This document shows, in pieces, positions 52,264 through 62,005 of a DNA stretch of 64,000 nt. The notes beneath the pieces were generated by a model. The model was not told where the DNA came from and did not search any database. It worked only from the letters and a program-made list of their open reading frames with translations. A program made the position numbers and the translations under genes. The DNA comes from Methylophilus sp. (GTDB lineage: Bacteria; Pseudomonadota; Gammaproteobacteria; Burkholderiales; Methylophilaceae), in the NCBI RefSeq assembly GCF_008015755.1, contig NZ_SSGF01000007.1, positions 62,001 through 126,000 of the forward strand, in the 5' to 3' direction. Positions within the stretch are counted from its first letter, which is position 1; every line of letters begins with the position of its first letter.

Positions 52264-52566
52264 ATGGAACTCACCCCTAGAGAAAAAGACAAGTTACTGA
52301 TCTTCACCGCCGCGCTGCTCGCCGAGCGGCGCAAGGCGCGTGGACTCAAACTCAATTATCCGGAAGCGATCGCGTTTATCACCGCGGCGATAATGGAAGG
52401 CGCGCGCGATGGCAATACGGTGGCCGAGCTGATGAGCTTCGGCACCACCTTATTGTCGCGCGATGACGTCATGGAAGGCGTGCCGGAAATGATCCCGGAT
52501 ATCCAGGTGGAAGCGACTTTCCCAGATGGCACGAAGCTGGTCACGGTGCACCACCCCATTCCATAG
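52264..52566 (+). CDS. ureA: Urease gamma subunit
   Basis: 100 residues, exact family length. [37 protein letters not shown] opens it and [24 protein letters not shown] closes it. It is the small structural subunit of the three-chain bacterial urease. It is unusual that 205 bp, containing a repeat-like element, separate it from ureB. Confidence 0.98.
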   Translation: MELTPREKDKLLIFTAALLAERRKARGLKLNYPEAIAFITAAIMEGARDGNTVAELMSFGTTLLSRDDVMEGVPEMIPDIQVEATFPDGTKLVTVHHPIP

Positions 52567-52574
52567 GTGTGAAT

Positions 52575-52771
52575 GATGAACATGGCAAATTGCGGCGTTG
52601 CGCGGTTTTTTAGTTACGGCATAACCTTAAGGTTAGCCTACACTGAAACTACGTTTTCGAAATCCTCATGTACTACATGTACATACCGGTTTCTGCGTTC
52701 CGTGCGCCTTGCACCTCATCCATTTTGATCATTCACTAATGCATCGATAAAAGTTCAATAGGCAAAAAAAC
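52575..52771. repeat. Repeat-like insertion between ureA and ureB
   Basis: The ureA-ureB gap is 205 bp, where a few bases are usual. It contains the palindrome GTACTACATGTAC near 52670-52682 and a stretch ending in GTTCCGTGCGCCTTGCACC near 52716, which reads like a dispersed intergenic element rather than a promoter. No ORF is supported. Confidence 0.45.
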
Positions 52772-53080
52772 ATGATTCCCGGCGAAATGCAGGTCGCAGC
52801 AGGCGACATCGAACTCAACACAGGGCGCGCAACGGTGACGCTGGATGTGGCTAATAAAGGTGACCGGCCGATTCAGGTCGGCTCGCATTACCATTTTTAT
52901 GAAACTAACGATGCTTTGGCGTTTGACCGGGCGCTGGCGTATGGCTGCCGCTTGAATATTGCCGCTGGTACGGCGGTACGTTTTGAGCCGGGGCAAACGC
53001 GCACGGTGCAATTGGTACAACTGGCCGGGGATCGAAACGTGTATGGCTTTGCCGGACGCGTGATGGGGGCTTTGAAATGA
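52772..53080 (+). CDS. ureB: Urease beta subunit
   Basis: 102 residues. [40 protein letters not shown] and [23 protein letters not shown] are the family blocks. It overlaps ureC by 4 bp (ATGA), so their translation is coupled. The ribosome site is weak, so its expression relative to ureA is hard to judge. Confidence 0.98.
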   Translation: MIPGEMQVAAGDIELNTGRATVTLDVANKGDRPIQVGSHYHFYETNDALAFDRALAYGCRLNIAAGTAVRFEPGQTRTVQLVQLAGDRNVYGFAGRVMGALK

Positions 53081-54780
53081 GCATCAAGATGGATAAACGC
53101 GCTTATGCCGAAATGTTCGGGCCAACGGTGGGCGACAAGGTGCGCTTGGCGGATACCGAGTTGTGGGTAGAGGTGGAAAAAGATTTTACCATCTATGGTG
53201 AAGAGGTCAAATTTGGCGGCGGCAAGGTCATTCGTGATGGCATGGGACAAGGCCAGGGCCTGGCGGCAGAAGTCGCCGATACCGTCATCACCAACGCCCT
53301 GATTATCGACCACTGGGGCATCGTCAAAGCCGATATTGGCATTAAGGGTGGCTATATTTCTGCCATTGGCAAAGCAGGCAACCCGGATATTCAGCCAGGC
53401 GTAACCATTGCGATTGGCGCGGGCACCGAGGTGATTGCCGGTGAGGGCATGATTATTACTGCTGGTGGTATCGATACGCATATCCACTTTATTTGCCCGC
53501 AGCAGATTGAAGAGGCGCTGATGTCTGGTGTGACCACTATGATAGGCGGCGGCACCGGGCCAGCCACGGGTACGTTTGCTACCACCTGTACGCCGGGGCC
53601 ATGGCATATCCACCGCATGTTGCAATCGGCGGATGCGTTCCCCATGAACCTGGGTTTTTTGGGCAAAGGGAATGCCAGCCTGCCAGAGCCTTTACGTGAG
53701 CAAGTCCGCGCAGGTGTGATCGGTCTCAAGCTGCACGAAGACTGGGGCACCACGCCAGCGGCCATTGATAATTGCCTGAGTGTGGCTGACGAGATGGATG
53801 TGCAGGTGGCCATTCACTCAGATACGCTGAATGAATCGGGTTTTGTAGAAACGACCATAGGCGCATTTAAAGGCCGCACCATCCATACTTTCCATACCGA
53901 AGGGGCGGGCGGCGGTCATGCGCCGGATATTATCAAGGCGGCCAGTCATCCGAATGTGTTGCCGTCGTCGACTAACCCGACGCGGCCATTTACGGTCAAC
54001 ACTATCGATGAGCATCTGGATATGCTGATGGTGTGCCATCACCTGGACCCGGCGATTGCCGAAGATATTGCGTTTGCCGAAAGCCGCATCCGCCGCGAAA
54101 CCATTGCCGCGGAGGATATTTTCCATGACCTTGGTGCGTTCTCCATGATGTCGTCCGACTCGCAAGCGATGGGCCGCGTGGGCGAGGTGATTATCCGCAC
54201 CTGGCAAACGGCGCACAAAATGAAGATACAGCGCGGGCCATTGGCAGAAGACGCGCCGGGCAATGATAACTTCCGTATCAAACGCTATATCGCCAAATAC
54301 ACCATTAACCCGGCCATTACGCACGGCGTTTCACACGTGGTGGGTTCGGTTGAGGTCGGCAAATTGGCTGATCTGGTGGTGTGGAAACCCGCCTTCTTTG
54401 GCGTGAAGCCATTTACCATCATCAAAGGCGGCATGATTGCGGCGGCAGCGATGGGCGATCCGAATGCGTCTATCCCAACCCCGCAGCCCGTGCATTACCG
54501 CCCGATGTTTGGCGCGTATGGCGGTGGCTTAAAAACTGCAGTGACCTTTATCTCACAAGCCGGGCTAGATAATCCGGAAGTACATGCATTAGGTCTGCAA
54601 AAGCCACTGGTCGCGGTCAAAGGCACGCGCGATGTCAAAAAGTCAGACATGGTGCACAATACCTGGATGCCCAAGATTGAGGTCGACCCCGAAACCTATG
54701 AAGTACTCGCTGATGGCATGCCTTTAGTCTGTGAACCAGCCGAAGTATTGCCGATGGCGCAGCGCTACTTTTTGTTTTAA
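53077..54780 (+). CDS. ureC: Urease alpha (catalytic) subunit
   Basis: 567 residues, full length. All active-site residues are present, each one position later than in Klebsiella urease: nickel ligands His135 and His137 (DTHIHF), carbamylated Lys218 (GLKLHEDWG), flap Cys320 and catalytic His321 (VCHH), and the nickel ligand Asp361 (SSDSQAMGR). It hydrolyses urea to ammonia and carbamate in the cytoplasm. The downstream 123 bp hold another palindromic element before ureE. Confidence 0.99.
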   Translation: MSIKMDKRAYAEMFGPTVGDKVRLADTELWVEVEKDFTIYGEEVKFGGGKVIRDGMGQGQGLAAEVADTVITNALIIDHWGIVKADIGIKGGYISAIGKAGNPDIQPGVTIAIGAGTEVIAGEGMIITAGGIDTHIHFICPQQIEEALMSGVTTMIGGGTGPATGTFATTCTPGPWHIHRMLQSADAFPMNLGFLGKGNASLPEPLREQVRAGVIGLKLHEDWGTTPAAIDNCLSVADEMDVQVAIHSDTLNESGFVETTIGAFKGRTIHTFHTEGAGGGHAPDIIKAASHPNVLPSSTNPTRPFTVNTIDEHLDMLMVCHHLDPAIAEDIAFAESRIRRETIAAEDIFHDLGAFSMMSSDSQAMGRVGEVIIRTWQTAHKMKIQRGPLAEDAPGNDNFRIKRYIAKYTINPAITHGVSHVVGSVEVGKLADLVVWKPAFFGVKPFTIIKGGMIAAAAMGDPNASIPTPQPVHYRPMFGAYGGGLKTAVTFISQAGLDNPEVHALGLQKPLVAVKGTRDVKKSDMVHNTWMPKIEVDPETYEVLADGMPLVCEPAEVLPMAQRYFLF

Positions 54781-54789
54781 CGATTGATT

Positions 54790-54893
54790 GACCGCCGATA
54801 AACGCAGATACACGCCGATAGAGCGATTCAGGTGAAATATGTATTTGTTTTTATCCGCGTTCATGGGCGTGCATCTGCGGCCAAATAAAATAA
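54790..54893. repeat. Palindromic repeat between ureC and ureE
   Basis: CCGCCGATAAACGCAGATACACG (54791 on) is mirrored by ATCCGCGTTCATGGGCGTGCATCTGCGG (ending near 54882), giving an imperfect inverted pair with a ~30-nt spacer. Such CGCAGAT/ATCTGCG repeats are typical dispersed non-coding elements. This is the third repeat-like insert in the urtE-ureE stretch. Confidence 0.55.
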
Positions 54894-54903
54894 GAGTTTT
54901 AAC

Positions 54904-55386
54904 ATGATTCATTTAACCGAACGTATTGCCGTGAGTGGCCAGATTGATGACACTCTGGAGCTGCCATTTGATCAACGGCAGAAAAGCCGTTTGCGCGTGA
55001 AGCTGGCCTCCGGTCGTGAAGCGGCCTTGTTTTTAACGCGCGGCATTATTCTGCGTGGTGGTGATTTGCTTAAATCTGAAGAGGGTATGGTGGTGCAGAT
55101 TGTTGCCGCCCAAGAGCCTGTGTATAACGTCATTGCACCGACCCCGCGCGAGCTCATGTGTGCGGCTTATCATTTGGGTAACCGGCATGTCCCGCTGCAA
55201 ATTGGCGATGGCTGGCTCCGGCTGGAGCAAGATTATGTGTTGAGAGATATGCTGCTTGGACTAGGTATGCAAGTCAGTGAAGTGCATGCCCCGTTTGAGC
55301 CAGAAGCTGGCGCTTACGGTGGTGGCCATCGGCATGGTGATGAGGCCCCGCATTCACTGAAACCGCGAGGGCACGGTCATGGCTGA
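54904..55386 (+). CDS. ureE: Urease accessory protein UreE
   Basis: 160 residues. A nickel metallochaperone with an N-terminal peptide-binding domain (QRQKSRLRVKLASGREAALFLTRG) and the central metal-binding domain (YHLGNRHVPLQI with its conserved His), followed by a His-rich C-terminal tail (GGGHRHGDE...GHGHG) that binds extra nickel. It overlaps ureF by 8 bp. Confidence 0.97.
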   Translation: MIHLTERIAVSGQIDDTLELPFDQRQKSRLRVKLASGREAALFLTRGIILRGGDLLKSEEGMVVQIVAAQEPVYNVIAPTPRELMCAAYHLGNRHVPLQIGDGWLRLEQDYVLRDMLLGLGMQVSEVHAPFEPEAGAYGGGHRHGDEAPHSLKPRGHGHG

Positions 55387-56062
55387 TGCGCTGGCACTTA
55401 GCCGTTTATTACAACTGGCCAGCCCATTGTTGCCGGTGGGGGCTTATTGTTACTCGCAGGGCCTAGAGTGGGCCATTGAGTCTGGTGAGGTCAAAGACGT
55501 TGCGACCGCGCAGGCCTGGATAGGAGATAGCTTGCAGGTGTATCAGGCGCGGTTTGAGTTGCCGCTTTTATATCGCTTGTATCAGGCTTGGCAGGCAAAC
55601 GATATGCAACAGGTGCAGGCCTGGGACCACTTTTACCAGGCCGGGCGCGACACCGCCGAAGGCTGGGCCGAGACGCGGCAGATGGGTTATTCTTTGCGGC
55701 GCTTGTTGAATGACTTAAAGCCGATGTCTCCCGCACTGATTGCGCAGGTCAACAGGCTGGAAACGCCCGCTTTTCCGACCTTATATGCGGCGATTGCCCA
55801 GCACTGGCAGATTGCGCCCGAACAGATGCTGCATGGTTATGCCTGGGGTTGGCTGGAGAATCAGGCCAGTGCCGCCATGAAAGCCGTGCCGCTTGGCCAG
55901 GTCGCCGGGCAGACCATTTTGTTCGCTCTGGGGTCGCAATTGCCCCAGGTGATACAGGCAGCAATGCAGTTGCCTGACGATGAAATGAGTAATTTTAACC
56001 CCTTGCTCAGCATCGCGGGCTGCCAACACGAAACACAATACAGCAGGTTATTTAGATCATGA
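55379..56062 (+). CDS. ureF: Urease accessory protein UreF
   Basis: 227 residues. UreF bridges UreD and UreG in the activation complex. [50 protein letters not shown] and the all-helical remainder ([25 protein letters not shown]) match the family. It overlaps ureE at the start and ureG at the end, so ureEFG are translationally coupled. Confidence 0.97.
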   Translation: MADALALSRLLQLASPLLPVGAYCYSQGLEWAIESGEVKDVATAQAWIGDSLQVYQARFELPLLYRLYQAWQANDMQQVQAWDHFYQAGRDTAEGWAETRQMGYSLRRLLNDLKPMSPALIAQVNRLETPAFPTLYAAIAQHWQIAPEQMLHGYAWGWLENQASAAMKAVPLGQVAGQTILFALGSQLPQVIQAAMQLPDDEMSNFNPLLSIAGCQHETQYSRLFRS

Positions 56063-56712
56063 AAATACATACCCAGTTTGACACCCCTACGCCTAATGTT
56101 ACTGACTACAAAGAGCCCTTGCGCGTAGGCATTGGTGGCCCGGTGGGCTCAGGCAAGACCGCACTGACATTGGCTTTGTGCCAGCGCCTGCGCGAGGTGT
56201 ATAACATCGCCGTGGTAACTAACGATATTTACACCAAGGAAGATGCCGAGTTTTTAACCCGCAATCAAGCGCTGACCCCTGAGCGCATTATTGGCGTGGA
56301 AACCGGCGGCTGCCCGCATACCGCCATTCGCGAGGATGCTTCCATGAATCTCGAAGCTGTTGATCAGCTGAGTAAACGATTTCAAACGCTGGATATCGTG
56401 TTTGTGGAAAGTGGTGGCGACAACCTGGCGGCGACCTTTAGCCCCGAGTTGTCTGATTTGACGATTTATGTGATTGACGTGGCTGCCGGGGAAAAAATTC
56501 CGCGCAAAGGCGGACCCGGCATCACCAAATCTGACTTGCTGGTGATTAACAAGATAGACCTTGCGCCGATGGTAGGTGCCTCGCTGGAAGTGATGGATCA
56601 GGATGCCAAACGCATGCGTGGCGACAAGCCATTTGTGTTCAGCAACCTCAAAAGCGGGCAGGGCCTGGAAGACATTGTCAGGTTTATTGAGAAACAAGGT
56701 CTCATGCTTTGA
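56059..56712 (+). CDS. ureG: Urease accessory GTPase UreG
   Basis: 217 residues. A SIMIBI-class GTPase that drives nickel insertion: P-loop [24 protein letters not shown], the nickel-binding CPH motif in [28 protein letters not shown] and NKIDLAP. It starts inside the end of ureF (4-bp overlap). Last accessory gene before ureJ. Confidence 0.98.
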   Translation: MKIHTQFDTPTPNVTDYKEPLRVGIGGPVGSGKTALTLALCQRLREVYNIAVVTNDIYTKEDAEFLTRNQALTPERIIGVETGGCPHTAIREDASMNLEAVDQLSKRFQTLDIVFVESGGDNLAATFSPELSDLTIYVIDVAAGEKIPRKGGPGITKSDLLVINKIDLAPMVGASLEVMDQDAKRMRGDKPFVFSNLKSGQGLEDIVRFIEKQGLML

Positions 56713-56856
56713 TCATTGGCACTGCGGGTGCGTGGCGGTGTTGTATCGGCTTGCCACAAATGCACATTGCCAATGTTGGCCGTTAAATCAATATAGAAAA
56801 TTTGGTGTGTGAACGACTTCACTCATCTTGAATGCAATTCGTTTGGAGAAGATTGA

Positions 56857-57420
56857 ATGAAAAAAAATATTCTAGTCGGTATTGCTGGGCTCGTCGCATC
56901 CACCAGCGCGCTGGCCCATCCAGGTCACGGCCTGGCGTCTGGCTTTGCAGCAGGCTTTTTGCACCCACTCACAGGGTGGGATCACTTGTTGGTGATGTTA
57001 TCACTCGGTGTCTGGGCCGCGCGGCGTCCAAAGGGGCAGGGTTGGCAGCTGCCTGTCATGTTTGTGGTGGCGATGGCAGTTGCCGCTTTTACCGCAATGA
57101 CCTGGTTGTCAGCTTCAATGGCTGAGGTATTAGTCGCGGCAAGCGTATTGCTGATGGGCGGTTTGTTGTTGGCTGATGTCGCTATATCGCGCGGTATCCA
57201 GCTTGCTGGTGTGGCGGTGATCGCCGCCGCCCATGGTTATTTGCATGGTATAGAGTTAGGTAGCCATTGGGTTGCACTGGCAGGCATGCTACTGGCTACT
57301 GCGCTTTTACATGCTTTAGGTTGGTGGTTGGGGCGTCAGCCACAGTTATGGGCGCGCTCTGCATCCAGACTACTAGGTGGGCTGATGCTGGTATTTGGCG
57401 CTAGCTTGCTCTGGGTTTAA
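56857..57420 (+). CDS. ureJ: HupE/UreJ family nickel permease
   Basis: 187 residues: signal-like N-terminus ending ALAHPGHG and about six membrane helices. HPLTGWDHLLVM carries the family motif HPxxGxDH, which together with HGYLHGIE is thought to bind nickel or cobalt during import. It follows ureG by 144 bp with its own ribosome site (TGGAG), and a strong terminator closes the urease operon after it. Confidence 0.92.
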   Translation: MKKNILVGIAGLVASTSALAHPGHGLASGFAAGFLHPLTGWDHLLVMLSLGVWAARRPKGQGWQLPVMFVVAMAVAAFTAMTWLSASMAEVLVAASVLLMGGLLLADVAISRGIQLAGVAVIAAAHGYLHGIELGSHWVALAGMLLATALLHALGWWLGRQPQLWARSASRLLGGLMLVFGASLLWV

Positions 57421-57456
57421 ATGACTCCTGCGGCCGCGCCAGGCCGTGGCAAACGT

Positions 57457-57490
57457 AAAATGCGGATAAGTTTGTTATCCGCATTTTTTA
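57457..57490 (+). terminator. Intrinsic terminator of the urease operon
   Basis: Perfect 13-bp stem 57457-57469 with 57475-57487, loop GTTTG, ending in a T run. It isolates the following sensor kinase gene as a separate transcription unit. Confidence 0.92.
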
Positions 57491-57514
57491 TTTGTGGCAT
57501 GCTTACAGCTGCAT

Positions 57515-57530
57515 TACGTCAATTAACGTA
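57515..57530. promoter_or_regulatory. 7-2-7 inverted repeat operator upstream of the permease-kinase gene
   Basis: TACGTCAATTAACGTA: half-sites TACGTCA and TAACGTA around AT. Its reverse complement matches the fmdC site at 14 of 16 positions. It lies 84 bp before the kinase start, so the sensor-regulator pair may regulate itself. Confidence 0.6.
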
Positions 57531-57613
57531 GTGATTGATGTTATCACCTGCTCTAGTATAGCTTGGGGCGCATATTTCTCTACTGACGGTCCCGTCTTTT
57601 TAAGGATTGTTGA

Positions 57614-60600
57614 TTGTTACACCCTTCCGAAATGTCATCCGCCACTCAGGCAGAGCCGATACAGCGTATCGTCAAGATTCGTCGCGACTATAACAATTGG
57701 GTGGCCAATGAAACCATAGAGGATTATGCCCTGCGGTATACGCCGTGCGCGTTTCGCAAATGGTCGATTCTTCGTGTGTCCAACACAGCTTTGGGTGCGA
57801 TTTCTTTCCTGGTGCTAGAGGCGATTGGCGGCACCATTACCATCAATTATGGCTTCCCTAATGCCTTGTGGGCTATTTTAGCGGTTGGCCTGATTATCTT
57901 TTTAACTGGCTTACCGATCAGCTATTACGCCGCCAAATACGGCTTAGATATGGACTTGCTGACGCGTGGTGCGGGCTTTGGCTATATCGGCTCGACCATC
58001 TCTTCGTTTATTTACGCCTCGTTCACCTTTATCCTGTTTTCGCTCGAAGCGGCGATTATGGGCTATGCGCTTGAGCTGTATTTTCATCTGCCTTTGTATC
58101 TCGGCTATCTGGTCAGTGCGCTGATTGTGATTCCGCTAGTGACGCATGGTGTGACCTTGATTAGCCGCATTCAGATGATCACGCAACCGATCTGGATTGC
58201 GCTGATGTTTTTGCCGTTTTTCGCCATTATCCGAATGGACCCGGATGTGCTGCATCGTTTAAGTACATTTGCGGGGGTGTCAACCAACGGTGGGCACTTT
58301 AACTGGGTGATGTTTGGCACGGCGACAGCTGTTGGCGTGGCGCTGATTCCGCAGATTGGTGAGCAGGTCGACTTTTTGCGCTTTATGCCTGAGCGCAACA
58401 AAGAAAATTACTGGCGCTGGAATCTGGGCGTGTTAATGGCCGGGCCCGGCTGGGTCATCCTTGGCATGCTCAAAATGCTGGCGGGCGCGTTACTGGCCTA
58501 CCTGGTGTTTAACCGGGATATGCCCTTGAGTTCGGCGGTGAATCCGACCCATATGTACTGGATCGGTTTTGAACACGTATTCAGTAATCACCAGGTAGCG
58601 TTAGCAGTCACGGCTTTGTTTGTCTGCGTGTCGCAAATCAAGGTCAACATGACCAATGCTTACGCTGGTTCGCTGGCGTGGTCCAACTTTTTTGCTCGCC
58701 TCACGCACAGCCATCCAGGGCGTATTGTCTGGGTGGCGTTCAACGTCATGATTGCCATTGTGCTGATGGAGCTCAATGTGTTTCAGGCGCTGGAGGAGAT
58801 TTTAGGTCTGTATGCCAATATCGCTATCGCCTGGATCGCCGCCGTGGTCGCTGATCTGGTCATTAACAAGCCACTGGGATTAAGCCCCAAAGGCATTGAG
58901 TTCAGACGCGCCTATTTATACGATATTAACCCGGTTGGTGTCGGCGCTATGTTTATTGCGTCGGCGATTTCAATCGCCGCCTACACCGGCATTATGGGGG
59001 TGCTGGCGCAGTCGTTTTCCACCTTTATTTCGCTGTTTACCGCCTTGCTTATGTCGCCGCTGATTGCCTGGTACACCAAAGGTAAATATTACCTGGCCAG
59101 GCAGCGCCCCACTTATTTGCAACCATCGACCACCAAGCAATGTGTGATCTGTGAGCGTGAGTATGAAGTGAGTGACATGGCGCATTGCCCGGCTTATGGC
59201 GGTGCGATTTGCTCGCTGTGCTGTTGCCTGGATGCGCGTTGCCATGACGCCTGTAAACCGCAAGCGCGGCTCAGTGCGCAGTGGGAGGCACTGAATAAGA
59301 AGTTTTTGCCGCCGCGTTTATGGCCGCATTTAAACGGCGGCGTGGCACACTTTTTGTTGTTGATGCTGATTGCCATGCTGTTGTTTGGAGCGACCATCGG
59401 CTTGATTTACCTGCATGATGCGCTGACGGTCGGCCGCGAGTACCCCGGGCTGATGCAGCACTTCCGCTCCGGGTATTTAAAAGTGTTTGTCGCCTTGTTG
59501 TTTTTGGGCGGGATTGTCGCCTGGTGGCTGGTGCTGACTTCTGCCAGTCGCCGTGTGGCACAGGAAGAGTCTAACCGGCAAACCGGCTTGCTGCTCGAAG
59601 AAATCGAGTCACACAAAAAAACCGATGCGCAGTTGCAAAAGGCGCGCAGACTGGCAGAAGAAGCCAACCAGGCCAAGAGCCGCTATATTACCGGCATCAG
59701 CCACGAGCTACGCACACCGCTCAATAGTATTTTGGGCTACGCACAATTGCTCACCAATGATGCCAGCATCCCCGAGCATCGCAAGCAGGCGATTAAAACC
59801 ATCAGCCGCGGGGGCGAGCACCTGCTGTCGCTGATTGAAAGCACCTTGGACATTGCCCGCATTGAAAGCGGCAAGATGACGTTTGACGTCAAGCCGCTGC
59901 ATTTGCCGGAATTTATCAGCCAGATGGTCAGCATGTTTGAAATCCAGGCGCAAAACAAAGGGCTGGCGTTTTATTTTGAGCAGTCGGGCAATTTGCCTGA
60001 CTACGTGCGGGCCGACCACAAGCGCCTGATGCAGATTCTGGTGAATATTTTAGGCAATGCGGTCAAGTTCACCACCAAGGGCAGTGTGACCTTCAGAGTG
60101 AGTTATGCGCGCGAAATCGCCCAGATTGATATTGAAGATACCGGCCCGGGCATCGCGCCCAACGAGGTGGAAAAAATCTTTGAGCCGTTTGAACGCGGCA
60201 GCGCGGCAGATGTGGTGGGTATAGGCGGCACCGGCTTAGGCTTAACCATTAGCAAACTACTCACGCAACTCATGGGCGGCGAAATGCACTTTGACAGTGT
60301 GCTGGGGCAAGGCACACGGTTTGAGATTCGTCTGTTTTTACCGCAGATTCGTGAAACCGCGCACTTATCTAAAAAAGCCGTGCGCCAACGCATCGGTTAC
60401 CAAGGGCCGATCAAGACGATATTGGTGGTGGATAATGAGGAAGCCGACCGTGCATTATTGCGCGATGCCTTGCAACCCCTGGGCTTTATTGTGCAAGAAG
60501 CAGGCAATGGTCAGGCTTGTGTTGATCAATACCGGACGCTGCATGCTGACTTGATCTTGATGGATCTGGCCATGCCGATGATGGATGGCTGGGAAGCCGC

Positions 60601-61036
60601 TTATATCATTCGCCAAGTGCATCAATCCAAATTGCCGATTGCCATTATCTCGGCCAATGCTTATGACCGTAGTCTGGATAATCAAGCCAAAATTCCAGCA
60701 CAGGATTTCTTTGTCAAACCCGTCAATCTAGACGAAGTACTCGACTGGATCGGCAATCAACTAGACCTGGCGTGGCGCTACGCGGATAGTGCTACCGCCA
60801 CGCCAGAACCGCTGTCTGCCAGCGATAGAGAGGCACTCGCGCCTATTCCTGCCGCCTTGCTTGACCATATGGCTGAGTTTGCACGCATGGGCTATGTCAA
60901 GGGCGTGCGCGAGGTGCTAGCGACGCTCAACCGCGACCATGCGCAACATCAACCTTTTATTCACGCATTACAACAAGCCATGGAACGCTTTGATTTTGCC
61001 AAACTACAACGCTTGATTGAGGAGTACACCGAATGA
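57614..61036 (+). CDS. NCS1-type permease fused to hybrid sensor histidine kinase
   Basis: 1140 residues. Residues ~20-495 form an NCS1 (purine/cytosine/allantoin) permease with about 12 helices (RRDYNNWVANETIEDYALRY; FGYIGSTISSF; PQIGEQVDFLRFMPE). Residues 510-547 are a cysteine cluster (nine Cys: 510, 513, 525, 533, 536-538, 543, 547), probably metal-binding. Two more helices (~578-605 and ~625-650) precede a coiled linker, HisKA with His697 (ISHELRTPL), HATPase (NAVKF, DTGPGIA, GTGLGL) and a receiver domain with Asp984. It looks like a transceptor that senses a nitrogen compound, perhaps urea or an amide. Start TTG has TAAGGA 7 nt upstream. It overlaps the regulator gene by 4 bp. Confidence 0.9.
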   Translation: MLHPSEMSSATQAEPIQRIVKIRRDYNNWVANETIEDYALRYTPCAFRKWSILRVSNTALGAISFLVLEAIGGTITINYGFPNALWAILAVGLIIFLTGLPISYYAAKYGLDMDLLTRGAGFGYIGSTISSFIYASFTFILFSLEAAIMGYALELYFHLPLYLGYLVSALIVIPLVTHGVTLISRIQMITQPIWIALMFLPFFAIIRMDPDVLHRLSTFAGVSTNGGHFNWVMFGTATAVGVALIPQIGEQVDFLRFMPERNKENYWRWNLGVLMAGPGWVILGMLKMLAGALLAYLVFNRDMPLSSAVNPTHMYWIGFEHVFSNHQVALAVTALFVCVSQIKVNMTNAYAGSLAWSNFFARLTHSHPGRIVWVAFNVMIAIVLMELNVFQALEEILGLYANIAIAWIAAVVADLVINKPLGLSPKGIEFRRAYLYDINPVGVGAMFIASAISIAAYTGIMGVLAQSFSTFISLFTALLMSPLIAWYTKGKYYLARQRPTYLQPSTTKQCVICEREYEVSDMAHCPAYGGAICSLCCCLDARCHDACKPQARLSAQWEALNKKFLPPRLWPHLNGGVAHFLLLMLIAMLLFGATIGLIYLHDALTVGREYPGLMQHFRSGYLKVFVALLFLGGIVAWWLVLTSASRRVAQEESNRQTGLLLEEIESHKKTDAQLQKARRLAEEANQAKSRYITGISHELRTPLNSILGYAQLLTNDASIPEHRKQAIKTISRGGEHLLSLIESTLDIARIESGKMTFDVKPLHLPEFISQMVSMFEIQAQNKGLAFYFEQSGNLPDYVRADHKRLMQILVNILGNAVKFTTKGSVTFRVSYAREIAQIDIEDTGPGIAPNEVEKIFEPFERGSAADVVGIGGTGLGLTISKLLTQLMGGEMHFDSVLGQGTRFEIRLFLPQIRETAHLSKKAVRQRIGYQGPIKTILVVDNEEADRALLRDALQPLGFIVQEAGNGQACVDQYRTLHADLILMDLAMPMMDGWEAAYIIRQVHQSKLPIAIISANAYDRSLDNQAKIPAQDFFVKPVNLDEVLDWIGNQLDLAWRYADSATATPEPLSASDREALAPIPAALLDHMAEFARMGYVKGVREVLATLNRDHAQHQPFIHALQQAMERFDFAKLQRLIEEYTE

Positions 61037-61965
61037 CCAGCCATAGCCATACCGTGTTAATTGTGGATGATGTGCCAGAAAACCTGGCCTATCTGCATGA
61101 CGCACTGGATGAATCCGGCTACCAGGTCTATGTCGCCAACTCTGGCGAGATGGCATTGCAGGTCGCGCACCTGATGCAGCCGCATGTGATTTTGATGGAT
61201 GCCATGATGCCTGGCCTGGATGGGTTTGCCACTTGCCGACGCATCAAAGCCGCCACAGAAACCCAGCATATCCCGGTGATTTTCATGACTGGTCTGACTG
61301 AAATTGAACACGTCACCATGGCGTTTGATGCCGGTGGTGTTGATTATGTGACCAAGCCAGTGCGTCCGGCAGAGGTGCTGGCCCGCCTCAAGGTGCACGT
61401 ACAAAATGCCACAAAAATGCATCAGGCGACCACTGCACTGGATGCATTTGGCCAGGCAACCATTGCCATTTTGCCGACGGATAAGCGCCTGGTATGGCAA
61501 ACGCCGCTGGCCAAACATTATCTGGCGCAGTATTTTGCTGAGTGGGCAGCCAAAGAAGCCTACAGCGCCGTGCAAACGCTGCCGCCCATGATTTACCAAT
61601 GGCTAGAAAGCTCAATACAACAATTCTCGAGTGGGCAGTCCATGCAAACCCTGAGCGTCAATCAGGGCAGTGCACGCCTCAGCCTGACCGTGGCGAATAC
61701 CAGCGAAGAACAGTGGGTAGTGGTGTTGCGCGAGCATTCAGACGAAGCGCAGATTGAGTCCTTAGGTAAGTTGTTCCAGCTGACCAAGCGTGAATCAGAA
61801 GTGCTGTACTGGACGGTGAAAGGTAAAACCAATAAGGACGTCGGCGAGATTTTAGGCACCAGCCCGCGCACCATCAACAAACACCTGGAGCATGTGTTCC
61901 AGAAGCTGGGGGTAGAAACCAGGACCGCTGCGGCGTCACTGGTGGCTTCAAAAATCAAGTTTTAG
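61033..61965 (+). CDS. LuxR/NarL-type response regulator
   Basis: 310 residues: receiver domain with phospho-acceptor Asp56 (VILMDAMMPGLDG) and Lys in TKPVRP, a middle segment (~135-245) of unknown type that may be PAS-like, and a C-terminal LuxR helix-turn-helix (LTKRESEVLYWTVKGKTNKDVGEILGTSPRTINKHLEHVFQKLGV). The start overlaps the kinase stop (ATGA), so they are co-translated. It is the obvious output partner of the permease-kinase and the best candidate to bind the TACG-N8-CGTA sites. Confidence 0.92.
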   Translation: MTSHSHTVLIVDDVPENLAYLHDALDESGYQVYVANSGEMALQVAHLMQPHVILMDAMMPGLDGFATCRRIKAATETQHIPVIFMTGLTEIEHVTMAFDAGGVDYVTKPVRPAEVLARLKVHVQNATKMHQATTALDAFGQATIAILPTDKRLVWQTPLAKHYLAQYFAEWAAKEAYSAVQTLPPMIYQWLESSIQQFSSGQSMQTLSVNQGSARLSLTVANTSEEQWVVVLREHSDEAQIESLGKLFQLTKRESEVLYWTVKGKTNKDVGEILGTSPRTINKHLEHVFQKLGVETRTAAASLVASKIKF

Positions 61966-61970
61966 CGGCT

Positions 61971-61994
61971 TGACTCAGGCGCGGGCCTGAGTCA
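61971..61994. terminator. Bidirectional terminator-like hairpin
   Basis: TGACTCAGGC pairs perfectly with GCCTGAGTCA around GCGG, between the convergent regulator and outer-membrane protein genes; GTCTTT follows on the plus strand. Confidence 0.75.
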
Positions 61995-62005
61995 GTCTTT
62001 GGCGT

